Part shown: positions 34,593 through 42,423 of the stretch, in pieces | How positions within the stretch are numbered: position 1 is the first letter of the stretch | How the letters are laid out: every line of letters starts with the position of its first letter | Assembly: GCA_027331445.1 (NCBI GenBank) | Contig: DAHWUD010000006.1 | Location: 1-45,348 of the forward strand | Direction: 5' to 3' | Length of the DNA stretch: 45,348 nt | From: Candidatus Amesbacteria bacterium | GTDB taxonomy: Bacteria > Patescibacteriota > Microgenomatia > CAZETR01 > Amesbacteraceae | Translations under genes and position numbers: made by a program | The notes under the pieces: generated by a model | What the model was told of the DNA's origin: nothing | The model's database searches: none | What the model saw: only the letters and a program-made list of their open reading frames with translations

Positions 34593-34598
34593 ATTATA
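34593..34598 (-). promoter_or_regulatory. Candidate -10 element of ftsK
   Basis: A perfect TATAAT followed by GATTCAT and ATG on the minus strand, in the 35-nt gap after the small upstream gene. It predicts transcription starting at the ftsK start codon. Confidence 0.5.
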
Positions 34599-34620
34599 AT
34601 GCAGTTTAGCCAGTTACCGC

Positions 34621-34893
34621 TCACCGGTTTAAATACTTTTGCCAGAGCTTTTTGAAAAAGGGGAGGGTGAGGGTGGACAGGAGAAAGCCCAAGGAAGGAA
34701 CGATGGCATTTAACCAGGGGCGGTCAATATGAATAGCGGACAGATACAGAAAAACGGCTAAATAAGTAAAAATTATTAAAATAATTTTTCTGGTTAAACT
34801 GGTTTCCCAGGCCTTGTCCGTTTCAACACGGGAATTTCTACTTTCGATGGCGGTAATGCGTTTATCTAAATCGGAGAGGGCCGTATTGATCAT
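34621..34893 (-). CDS. Small membrane protein with N-terminal coiled coil
   Basis: The 90-residue protein has a heptad-like N-terminus (ALSDLDKRITAIESRNSRVE) and two membrane helices (KIILIIFTYLAVFLYLSAI and WLNAIVPSLGFLLSTLTLP). A basic end (FFKKLWQKYLNR) follows. No family is recognised with confidence. It starts 9 nt after the RNase J stop. Confidence 0.7.
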   Translation of the reverse strand: MINTALSDLDKRITAIESRNSRVETDKAWETSLTRKIILIIFTYLAVFLYLSAIHIDRPWLNAIVPSLGFLLSTLTLPFFKKLWQKYLNR

Positions 34894-34902
34894 GTGGAGG
34901 AA

Positions 34903-36582
34903 TTAAACCAGGATGACGACGGGGAGGACCATGGGGCGGCGGCGGGTCTGGTCGAAGAAAAAGTGCTCGAGACATTCGACGATGATCTGGCGGATATGGC
35001 GATCGGATTCGACGTGGCCGGCTTTAGAAGCAATGACTCTCTGGACCTGAGACCGGGCCAGATTTAAGAGTTCGGAATTTTCTTTTTCAAAGACAAAACC
35101 CCGGCTCATAATTTCCAGGCGCAGGATGCGGGACAGGTCGTTTTGGTCGACTTCGGCCACGGCGACGACAATCCCCTCCTCGGCCAGTAACTGGCGGTCG
35201 CGCAGAACCACGTTGCCCACATCCCCGACGCCCAAGCCGTCCACCATCACGTTTTTGATTTCAATGGTCGGCCCAAGACGGGCGCCGTCTTTGGTGACTT
35301 CAATGGTCTGAGACTGACCAGGAAGAAGGACTTGCTGGGGAGAATAGCCGGCGGCGGCGGCCAGGCGGGCATACTGAACCATGTGGCGATAAGTGCCGCC
35401 GATAGGTAATAGATAGCGGGGCCGGGTAAGGGTCATCATGAGGAGCAAATCCTGCTGGCTGCCGTGCCCGGAAACGTGGAGATGATCTTTGATACCAGAA
35501 TAGACGGCTGTCGCTCCCAGACGGGAGAGGGAGTCAATCAGACTTTGAACGGCGGTTTCGTTGCCGGGAATATAGTCGGAAGAAAAAATAACTTTATCCC
35601 CAGGAAGAATGGAGACGTCTTTGGACTCGCCGTTACTGAGCCGCTCCAGGGCAGACCCGGACTGGGCCTGAGACCCGGCAACCAGTAAACAGACCTGCTT
35701 GGGGGGTAACTTTCTGACCTGTTTAAGATCGACAAAGGCGCTTTGGGGCAACTGAAAGTATTTAAGGCGGGTGGCAACTTTGAGATTGCGATCGATAGAC
35801 CTGCCCATGACGGCGATTCTGCGGCCGTGACGGATGGCGGCGTCGGCGGCCTGCTGCCAGCGGCTGATGTTACTACTCATGGTGGTAACAATGAACTTGC
35901 CCGGGCAGTCGGAAATTTCCCGATCGAAGGTTTCGGTCAAGGTCCTTTCCGAGGGGGTGTAACCGGAACGTTCGCTACCCAAACTGTCGGAAAGCAAAAG
36001 AGTAACCCCGGCGGTACCGGCGGCGGCGATACGACCCACATCAGGTAAGGGACTATTCAGGGGGGTAAAGTCAAACTTAAAATCGCTGCCGTGATAAACG
36101 GTGCCCACGGGGGTAGTGATGATAAGGTTGGTGGCGTCGGGAATGGAATGGGAGACATGGACCGATTCAACCGTGAATTTACCCAATTGAAGCGGCTGGC
36201 CGGTGGGCAGAATATTTATGGTCTTGGGCATATTGGCGTAGTCGGCGAGTTTGTCCATAACTAAATTGGCAGTCAGATTGCTGGCGTAGACGGGGACGTG
36301 GGGCAGCTGGGGCAGGATGTAAGCCAAAGCCCCGGTATGGTCCTCGTGGCCATGAGTGATGACCAGGCCACGGATTTTGTCGAGTTTATTTCGGAGATAA
36401 GAAATGTCGGGGATTAAAATATCGATTCCCAACATATCCTCGGTGGGAAAGCCCATGCCGCAGTCGACCAGAAGAATGTCCGGGCCGCATTCATAAACGA
36501 ACATATTGGAAGTGACCTTGCCGAAGCCGCCCAAGGAAATGATTTTCAAAACCGAGTTGTCGGGGTGAGAGATAAATTTCAT
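34903..36582 (-). CDS. rnj: Ribonuclease J
   Basis: RNase J is a metallo-beta-lactamase/beta-CASP RNase with 5'-exo- and endonuclease activity in mRNA decay and rRNA maturation. The 559-residue protein has the metal motif THGHEDHTG (76-84), HVSHSIPDA, the beta-CASP segments (GKFIVTTMSSNISRWQQ; RIAVMGRSIDRN) and HVSGHGSQQDLLL. A C-terminal domain follows. All metal ligands look intact. It lies 3 nt downstream of the uracil-DNA glycosylase gene. Confidence 0.96.
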   Translation of the reverse strand: MKFISHPDNSVLKIISLGGFGKVTSNMFVYECGPDILLVDCGMGFPTEDMLGIDILIPDISYLRNKLDKIRGLVITHGHEDHTGALAYILPQLPHVPVYASNLTANLVMDKLADYANMPKTINILPTGQPLQLGKFTVESVHVSHSIPDATNLIITTPVGTVYHGSDFKFDFTPLNSPLPDVGRIAAAGTAGVTLLLSDSLGSERSGYTPSERTLTETFDREISDCPGKFIVTTMSSNISRWQQAADAAIRHGRRIAVMGRSIDRNLKVATRLKYFQLPQSAFVDLKQVRKLPPKQVCLLVAGSQAQSGSALERLSNGESKDVSILPGDKVIFSSDYIPGNETAVQSLIDSLSRLGATAVYSGIKDHLHVSGHGSQQDLLLMMTLTRPRYLLPIGGTYRHMVQYARLAAAAGYSPQQVLLPGQSQTIEVTKDGARLGPTIEIKNVMVDGLGVGDVGNVVLRDRQLLAEEGIVVAVAEVDQNDLSRILRLEIMSRGFVFEKENSELLNLARSQVQRVIASKAGHVESDRHIRQIIVECLEHFFFDQTRRRPMVLPVVILV

Positions 36583-36585
36583 GAT

Positions 36586-37227
36586 TTAAAACAGGCTGGT
36601 CTGCATGATATTCGGGGCGGCAGAGGCAGGCTCGGGGACGGGAGGAGCCGAAGGAGATAATAACTGCTTTAATTTATTAAAGTCCAGTTGGAATTCTTTC
36701 AGGACGGCACCGGCCCGAAGAGCAGCAGCCGGATGATACATCGGAAAAACAATATAGCGGACACCTTGAAAATCGACGAATCGGGGTTGACCATGAACCC
36801 TAGAAATAGTTACGTCCGGGATAAACTTGGCCATACTGAAACGGCCGAGAGTGACGATAATTTTGGGGTGAATGGCGGCGATCTGGCGGTCCAGCCAACC
36901 GGCACAGACCTCGATTTCCTGGGGGAACGGGTCGCGATTCTCGGGCGGCCGGAATTTAACGATATTGGTAATATAAATTTCTGACCGGTCCATATTCAGG
37001 GCTTCCCTGAGAGTTTTTTCCAATAATTTTCCGGCCTGGCCGACAAAGGGGCGGCCCTGCTGGTCTTCGTTAAATCCGGGGGCTTCGCCGATGAACATAA
37101 TGGCCGCGTCCGGATTACCTTCACCCGGGACGGCGTGAGTGGCGGCGCGGGCAATATCCAAGCCCCTGAAGGCTTTAATTTCGGAGGCGATAGCTTCCAG
37201 CTCGAGTTGTTTTTCGGAGGTGGTCAT
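36586..37227 (-). CDS. Uracil-DNA glycosylase, family 4-like, without Fe-S cysteines
   Basis: UDG removes uracil from DNA. The 213-residue protein has motif 1 GEAPG (47-51) with GRPFVGQAGKLLE, then ITNIVKFRPPENRDP, and motif 2 HPAAAL (165-170). Family-4 enzymes bind a 4Fe-4S cluster by four Cys: a CxxC near the N-terminus, one in KCRPP and one in the ExxxC segment. Here only Cys108 (EIEVCAGWL) remains; KCRPP is KFRPP and the N-terminal CxxC is absent. The cluster is probably lost. Its ATG overlaps the upstream stop as TAATG. Confidence 0.88.
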   Translation of the reverse strand: MTTSEKQLELEAIASEIKAFRGLDIARAATHAVPGEGNPDAAIMFIGEAPGFNEDQQGRPFVGQAGKLLEKTLREALNMDRSEIYITNIVKFRPPENRDPFPQEIEVCAGWLDRQIAAIHPKIIVTLGRFSMAKFIPDVTISRVHGQPRFVDFQGVRYIVFPMYHPAAALRAGAVLKEFQLDFNKLKQLLSPSAPPVPEPASAAPNIMQTSLF

Positions 37228-38306
37228 TAGTAAGTGGGGATAAATTGCTTGAGGTTGCCTTCATTGATAACAAACTGGCGGCCCTTGCCCTCGACGATCA
37301 TTTTGGAGACCTTTCTCACCAGGCCTTCGATGGTCCTTTCCAAAGTCCGGATACCGGCGTCGAAGCCCAGAGGGCGGACAATCTTGGGCCAAAGCGCGTC
37401 ATCGATGGTGATGGTACCGGGAGCCAGCGAAGCGAATTTCATCTGAGCGGGCAGGATATAATCCTTGCCGATGCGGATTTTTTCCTCATCGGTGTAGGAA
37501 GGCATGAGAATGGGTTCCAAGCGGTCCATGACGGCGGGGCTGATGTGGGTGGTGTTATTGGCCGTCGCAATAAACATGACCTGCGACAGGTCAAAAGGAT
37601 AGTCCAGAAAGTGGTCGGTGAAAGCCATATTTTGTTCGGGGTCCAACAGCTCGACCAGGACGCCCATGATTTCCCCGCGGGCGTTTTCGGAAACGCGGTC
37701 AATTTCATCCAGGAGGAAGACGGGGTTTTTGGAACCGGCCCGCCTAATGCCTTTGATGATCTGACCCGGTTCGGCGTCGGGTTGGGCCCGGGACTGACCG
37801 CGCAAATCCATGGCGGAACCCATACCGCCGAAGGGTAGACGGACAAACTTGCGGCCCAAGGCCTCGGAGATGCTTTTACTGATGGTGGTCTTGCCGGTAC
37901 CGACCAGGCCGACCAACAGGAGAATAGGAGCGCGGAAAGAGGTATCCTGTCTTTGCTCATTGATGATCATGACGGAAATATATTCCAAGAACCGTTCTTT
38001 GAGTTCTTCCAAACCAAAGTGGTGGGAGTCCAAAACCTGCTTGACGTGACCCAAATCGAGGATATCCTTGGTGGTGAAATTCCAGGGTAAGTGGGTAATC
38101 CAATCGATGTAGTGCTGGGTCTGTTCAAATTCGGCGGCATAGCTGCCGTGAACGGCCTGACGGGTGATGCGGGCCAGCATTTCTTCGGCTTTGGTCAGCA
38201 AATCGGGGGGAAGAGGAGCAGATTTGATCTGGGTCTCTAACTTTTGAATATCGGCGGTAATTATGTCGTCCACTGCATTAATGATAGCACTTGAAGTCCT
38301 CCTCAA
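37227..38306 (-). CDS. Lon-like AAA+ ATPase without protease domain
   Basis: The 359-residue protein matches the middle of Lon. YIDWITHLPWNFTTKDILDL and HHFGLEELKERFLEYISV precede the AAA+ core with GLVGTGKTT (133-141), LPFGGMGSAMDLRGQSR, and KNPVFLLDEIDRV (Walker B near 197-203). A C-terminal small domain follows (AGIRTLERTIEGLVRKVSKM). The N-terminal substrate domain and the Ser-Lys protease domain are both missing. The sequence ends naturally and is followed directly by the UDG gene. The start is uncertain: TTG at 38306 as in the ORF track, or GTG at 38273. Confidence 0.85.
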   Translation of the reverse strand: MRRTSSAIINAVDDIITADIQKLETQIKSAPLPPDLLTKAEEMLARITRQAVHGSYAAEFEQTQHYIDWITHLPWNFTTKDILDLGHVKQVLDSHHFGLEELKERFLEYISVMIINEQRQDTSFRAPILLLVGLVGTGKTTISKSISEALGRKFVRLPFGGMGSAMDLRGQSRAQPDAEPGQIIKGIRRAGSKNPVFLLDEIDRVSENARGEIMGVLVELLDPEQNMAFTDHFLDYPFDLSQVMFIATANNTTHISPAVMDRLEPILMPSYTDEEKIRIGKDYILPAQMKFASLAPGTITIDDALWPKIVRPLGFDAGIRTLERTIEGLVRKVSKMIVEGKGRQFVINEGNLKQFIPTY

Positions 38307-38315
38307 AACGAGAGT

Positions 38316-40532
38316 TTAGAAGCGGCGGCGATCGTCACGGCGATGAAAATCACGGCGAGGCATGGGAGCGCGGAAGTTGCCTACCCGAGGGGGTCCTGAA
38401 GGAGCCGGACGGGGTTCCCGAGCCTTGACTACGGGTTTACCGGCGGCATCAAATAACATACTCAGATTAATGCGGCCCTGAGAATCAATTTCAGTGACCC
38501 AGACTTTGACGGCCTGGCCTTCATGGACCACCTGGGAGGGATCGCTGACAAAGCCGGTGCCCATCTGGGAGACGTGAACGAGGCCGTCTTTGCCGGGAGC
38601 GATGGTGACAAAGGCGCCAAAGGGCTGAAGCCGGGCGACGGTGCCTTCATAAATTTCTCCGGGGACGATTTCCTTGCCCAGGGAAGCGATCCAGGAAAGG
38701 GCTTTTTGGACGCCGGTCTGATCCGTACCGGAGACAAAGACGGAGCCGTCGTCTCGGACATCGATGACGGTATCGGTATCGGCCATGAGCTTTTTAATGA
38801 CCTTGCCGCCGGGGCCGATAAGTTCGCCGATTTTGTCGACGGGAATCTGAACGGTGCTGATTTTGGGAGCGAAGGGAGAAAGCTCGGTATGAGGGGCCGG
38901 CAGAACTTTGAGCATGGCGGCCATGATTTGGGAGCGGGCGGCTTTGGCCCGGGCAAAAGTAGCTTCACAAATATCCAAAGTGAGACCGGGAACTTTGACA
39001 TCCAACTGAATGGCGGTAATACCTTTGTCGGTACCGGCAACTTTAAAATCCATGTCGCCGTAGTGGTCTTCGCCGCCGTTAATATCGGTCAAAAGAATAT
39101 AACCATCGGTCTTTTTTGGATAGTCCGGAGGAGTGATCAGGCCGGTGGAAATGCCGGCGACGGGAGCCAATAGAGGCACTCCGGCGTCCATTAAAGACAT
39201 GGTAGAGCCACAAGTGCTGGCCATGCTGGTACTGCCGTTGGAACTCATAATTTCGGAGACGACGCGGATGGCGTAAGGGAATTCGGATTCAGGGGGAATA
39301 ACGGGAGCCAGGGCCCGTTCGGCCAAAGCGCCGTGACCGATTTCCCGGCGGCCGGGGGAACCCATTCTGCCGGTTTCACCGGTACAGTAAGGAGGAAAAT
39401 AATAATGGTGCATATAGCGTTTGGTCTCTTCGCCCTCGGCTGATTCCAGAGATTGCGACAGGGAGGGGGCGCCCAGAGTGGTGACGGTCAAGGCCTGAGT
39501 TTCGCCGCGCTGGAAGATGGCTGATCCATGAACCCGGGGCAAAAAGCCGACCTGAATATTGAGGGGGCGGATATCTGCGGGCTGCCGACCGTCGGCTCTT
39601 TTGCCGGTTAAAAGCTGTTTTCTGAAGGCGGTGAAAAAGAGGTCCTCAAGAATTTCCCGAACCTGAATCTGAACCGAAGATTCAAAAGAGGCCACGATTT
39701 GGTTTGCGGCGGCGGCGTAAGCGGCTTCCCGTTCGAGGATGGGTTTGGCTGAGGAAGAGGCGACGGCGTCGGAAATGACAGTTTTGGCGGCTTTGGTGAC
39801 GTCCGCTATCAGCTGGGGAGTGACGGAGGAGACGGGAACGGGAAGTTTGTCCCGGCCGACTTCGGCCACCAAGTCGTTGATGAGTTTAATGATGATCCGG
39901 TTATGTTCGAACCCGGTTTTGAGGGCGGAAAAGACCGTAGCTTCGGGGACCTGATTGGCGCCGGCTTCGATCATGGGAATCAACTCGGCCGTGCTGGAAA
40001 CAACCAAATCCAAATCGACACCGGGGCGATTACCGTTAGCGGGATTAACCACAATTTGACCGTTTTCCAAACCGACACGGACGGCGGCGATGGGGCCATT
40101 CCAGGGAATCTGAGAGATGGCCAGGGCGGCCGAGGCGGCGATAACGCCTAAAACGTCGGCGTCGTTGGCCACATCGATGGAAAGAACGGTTACTACGACC
40201 TGGACTTCATTTTTAAATCTTTTGGGAAAAAGAGGCCTGATAGAGCGATCGATCAGACGGCCGGAAAGAACTTCGGCGTCGGTAGCCCGACCTTCACGCT
40301 TGACCCAACGGGAACCACGAATACGGCCACCGGCGTAAAGACGTTCCTGATAGTCGACGGACAGAGGGAAGTAATCTTTCTTGGTGTCCTCGGCGCCCAT
40401 GACCACCGTGGCCAGGACGGAAGTGTCCCCGTAGCGGGCATAAACGGCGGAATCAGCGCGGGCGGCAAAACGACCAAACTCCAGGGAGAGGGTGCGTCCA
40501 GCCAAATCTATAGATTTACTAACAATTTTCAT
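38316..40532 (-). CDS. pnp: Polyribonucleotide nucleotidyltransferase (PNPase)
   Basis: PNPase is a phosphate-dependent 3'-5' exoribonuclease. The 738-residue protein has two RNase PH domains. The second has SNGSTSMASTCGSTMSLMDAG and DHYGDMDFKVAGTDKG with the catalytic Asp. A KH domain (IPVDKIGELIGPGGKVIKKLM) and an S1 domain (GEIYEGTVARLQPFGAFVTI) follow, then an Arg-rich tail. All domains are present. It is downstream of rpsO as in many bacteria, and its leader carries a stem-loop. Confidence 0.98.
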   Translation of the reverse strand: MKIVSKSIDLAGRTLSLEFGRFAARADSAVYARYGDTSVLATVVMGAEDTKKDYFPLSVDYQERLYAGGRIRGSRWVKREGRATDAEVLSGRLIDRSIRPLFPKRFKNEVQVVVTVLSIDVANDADVLGVIAASAALAISQIPWNGPIAAVRVGLENGQIVVNPANGNRPGVDLDLVVSSTAELIPMIEAGANQVPEATVFSALKTGFEHNRIIIKLINDLVAEVGRDKLPVPVSSVTPQLIADVTKAAKTVISDAVASSSAKPILEREAAYAAAANQIVASFESSVQIQVREILEDLFFTAFRKQLLTGKRADGRQPADIRPLNIQVGFLPRVHGSAIFQRGETQALTVTTLGAPSLSQSLESAEGEETKRYMHHYYFPPYCTGETGRMGSPGRREIGHGALAERALAPVIPPESEFPYAIRVVSEIMSSNGSTSMASTCGSTMSLMDAGVPLLAPVAGISTGLITPPDYPKKTDGYILLTDINGGEDHYGDMDFKVAGTDKGITAIQLDVKVPGLTLDICEATFARAKAARSQIMAAMLKVLPAPHTELSPFAPKISTVQIPVDKIGELIGPGGKVIKKLMADTDTVIDVRDDGSVFVSGTDQTGVQKALSWIASLGKEIVPGEIYEGTVARLQPFGAFVTIAPGKDGLVHVSQMGTGFVSDPSQVVHEGQAVKVWVTEIDSQGRINLSMLFDAAGKPVVKAREPRPAPSGPPRVGNFRAPMPRRDFHRRDDRRRF

Positions 40533-40552
40533 TGAGCTTGCCGAAGTGTTCC

Positions 40553-40594
40553 AGAAGTCTGAAGAAGAGCAGTTTTACTTCTCTTCACGCTTCT
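40553..40594 (-). promoter_or_regulatory. Stem-loop in the pnp leader
   Basis: On the minus strand GAAGAGAAGT-AAA-ACTGCTCTTC forms a 10-bp stem with one mismatch. A second stem AGAAG / CTTCT extends it across an internal loop. It lies 21 nt before the pnp ATG. It has no T-run, so it is not a terminator. It is placed like the E. coli pnp leader hairpin used in autoregulation. Confidence 0.5.
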
Positions 40595-40652
40595 TGAACT
40601 CTCCGATTATGGTTATTTTAACAGATAAATGGGATTAATGATAGTACTTTTT

Positions 40653-40715
40653 AAATCTCCCCTCCTCGCTCCGCTTTGTTTCCCCTCTTTACAAAAGAGG
40701 GGATTAGGGAGATTT
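40653..40715. repeat. Palindromic repeat element between rpsO and pnp
   Basis: Terminal inverted repeats AAATCTCCC / GGGAGATTT enclose a perfect 9-bp hairpin CCCCTCTTT-ACA-AAAGAGGGG and a GCTCCGC-containing arm. One end overlaps the rpsO stop codon. It resembles a short MITE-like element related to the one beside the DUF559 pseudogene. No coding capacity. Confidence 0.65.
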
Positions 40716-40977
40716 ATAGGCCCAGTTTTTTGGAAATTTCGGAAAACCTAGCGGCGTCTTTTTTCTGCAGGTAAAACAGCAGACGACGGCGTTTGCTGAC
40801 CATGCTGATCAGGCCCCGACGGGAGTGATTGTCTTTTTTGTGAATTTTGAGATGTTCGGCCAATTTGTTGATCTTTTCGGTTAAGAGAGCGATCTGCACT
40901 TCAGGAGAGCCGGTATCGCCCTTGGCGACGGCAAATTTTTTGATAACTTCCTGTTTGGCGGTAGGATCTAAGGCCAT
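40714..40977 (-). CDS. rpsO: 30S ribosomal protein S15
   Basis: S15 (uS15) binds the central domain of 16S rRNA. The 87-residue protein has [51 protein letters not shown], the family's core, and is full length. It precedes pnp, the classical rpsO-pnp pairing. Its stop codon is part of the repeat element described separately. Confidence 0.98.
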   Translation of the reverse strand: MALDPTAKQEVIKKFAVAKGDTGSPEVQIALLTEKINKLAEHLKIHKKDNHSRRGLISMVSKRRRLLFYLQKKDAARFSEISKKLGL

Positions 40978-40978
40978 A

Positions 40979-41194
40979 TTAGGAGAAGAAAATAAAAGCA
41001 GGGTGGATATCCGGGGTTATAGGAGCCTGGACCGATGAGTCATATATCCTTTTAAACACACAGCCCACACAGGTAGGAAAATCCGGTCTGAGACAGGGCT
41101 GTTTTTCAGCCTGACTACCAAAAGCGGCAGCGGGGGCGGCGAGAGCGACGCGGATGATGCATTCGCCTTCGGTGAGCAATTCTTTATTATTCAT
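40979..41194 (-). CDS. Small cysteine-containing protein, unknown
   Basis: The 71-residue product is not recognised. It has four cysteines ([23 protein letters not shown]), the last pair as CxxC, which might bind a metal. No Shine-Dalgarno sequence or good promoter is visible. It ends 1 nt before rpsO starts, which favours a real gene, but it could be spurious. Confidence 0.45.
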   Translation of the reverse strand: MNNKELLTEGECIIRVALAAPAAAFGSQAEKQPCLRPDFPTCVGCVFKRIYDSSVQAPITPDIHPAFIFFS

Positions 41195-41241
41195 AAAACT
41201 GAAAAAACCAGAGATAGGGCGGCAGCGGGTCAGTAACCTGG

Positions 41242-41484
41242 CTAGTTGACGTTAATGTCTCTGTTGTGAGAATTGGATTTTACCCGGTTTTCGAGAATTT
41301 GTCCACTGGCGCGCAGGCCAGCCTGTATTTTTTTGACGAACCGGTCGTGGTTTTGGCTTTCATTACGGATGTGGTCATGGGAAGCTTTTACCCCAACGGC
41401 GAAAATAAAAAGGAATCCTATGGCATAGGCCCCATCTTTAAGGTAGGAAGGGTTCTCGGATAAAAATTTAAATATTTCAGGCAT
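41242..41484 (-). CDS. Small membrane protein, unknown
   Basis: The 80-residue protein has one membrane helix (GAYAIGFLFIFAVGVKA) after a short N-terminal segment. A charged helical tail follows (HIRNESQNHDRFVKKIQAGLR). No family is recognised. It begins 3 nt after the DHH-like gene ends, so it is part of the nusA-infB transcript. Confidence 0.6.
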   Translation of the reverse strand: MPEIFKFLSENPSYLKDGAYAIGFLFIFAVGVKASHDHIRNESQNHDRFVKKIQAGLRASGQILENRVKSNSHNRDINVN

Positions 41485-41487
41485 GGA

Positions 41488-42423
41488 TTAAGGCAGCATG
41501 GAGCCACTGAAAATTTTGGGCTCGTACCAATCAGGGGAAGGGGCGGCGGGGGCGGCGGTCTCGGCCGTCGGTACTTCAGGAACCGGCTGGCTGTCGGTGC
41601 CGTAACCTGCCTGGACGGAGGGCCGGGGAGGAGACGGGGGCGGGGCGGTGGGAATGGCGCCGGCAGGAAGATTTGGGGGGGCAAAAATATCCTGGCGGCG
41701 GGCACCGTGGCGCATGAGCAGGGTGGCGGCTTCAAAAGTGGAGGCGGAAACGGCTGAATCCTGAAACTGATGGGTGCCCTGTTCCAGACCGGCTAACAAA
41801 TTAGAAGCCGCGTCGGGGTCAAGGGATAAATGCAGGGAATCAATGACAAAAGCGGTGATTTCACTCAGACAGGACGCGGAGGGATCATAAATTTGGTAAG
41901 GAGTAAAGTTTTGACGGGGAAAATCGCGGGTGAGAGAAATGATCTTGACCGTGGAAAAGAAGTCTTTGGCGGAGACATACAGCTCCCCCAAATCGGACAA
42001 ATCGTTAACCCCGAAGGTGATGACTAAATCGGCCGGGTTGGTGCCGCCGGAAAATTTAAGGCGCGCGGGGTCGATTAAAGGCGCATTAACCTTGGGAATG
42101 ACTACCAACTGCAGTTGGCCGTGGACGAGATCATAATTGATGCGGTCGACGTATTCGGTCTGGTCGGGAAAGGAAATAATCAGGCTTCTAGAGCTGGGAG
42201 CGGTAGTAGTAATAGCGTTGACGCCCACCAGACGATTGAATTCGACGGTCATGGGGGAAGCACAGGCGATGACAGAGGTGCCTTCAAAGTGGGAGTCCAG
42301 GGCAATTTTCAGGGCGGTAGCGGAGGCGACCTGATCGTAAGTCGGGGAAGCGGGAAGAAGCAGACTGAATGAGCTGGCTGACCCAAGCAGATTGACGAAT
42401 TGAGTGGTGTCAGGACGAGCCAT
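41488..42423 (-). CDS. DHH/DHHA1-fold protein lacking the DHH motif
   Basis: The 311-residue protein has the layout of NrnA/oligoribonuclease DHH phosphoesterases. PASPTYDQVASATALKIAL replaces the usual motif I (PDGDALGS-like). VITFGVNDLSDLG and CLSEITAFVIDSL follow, and the linker-like LLAGLEQGTHQFQDSAVSA with TFEAATLLMRHGA is typical. The DHH triad itself cannot be found. A Pro-rich tail ends the protein. Active nuclease function is doubtful. The ATG at 42423 (MARPDTTQF) is preferred; it overlaps the infB end by 14 nt. NrnA-like genes often lie near infB in other bacteria (with rbfA), which supports the assignment. Confidence 0.65.
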   Translation of the reverse strand: MARPDTTQFVNLLGSASSFSLLLPASPTYDQVASATALKIALDSHFEGTSVIACASPMTVEFNRLVGVNAITTTAPSSRSLIISFPDQTEYVDRINYDLVHGQLQLVVIPKVNAPLIDPARLKFSGGTNPADLVITFGVNDLSDLGELYVSAKDFFSTVKIISLTRDFPRQNFTPYQIYDPSASCLSEITAFVIDSLHLSLDPDAASNLLAGLEQGTHQFQDSAVSASTFEAATLLMRHGARRQDIFAPPNLPAGAIPTAPPPSPPRPSVQAGYGTDSQPVPEVPTAETAAPAAPSPDWYEPKIFSGSMLP

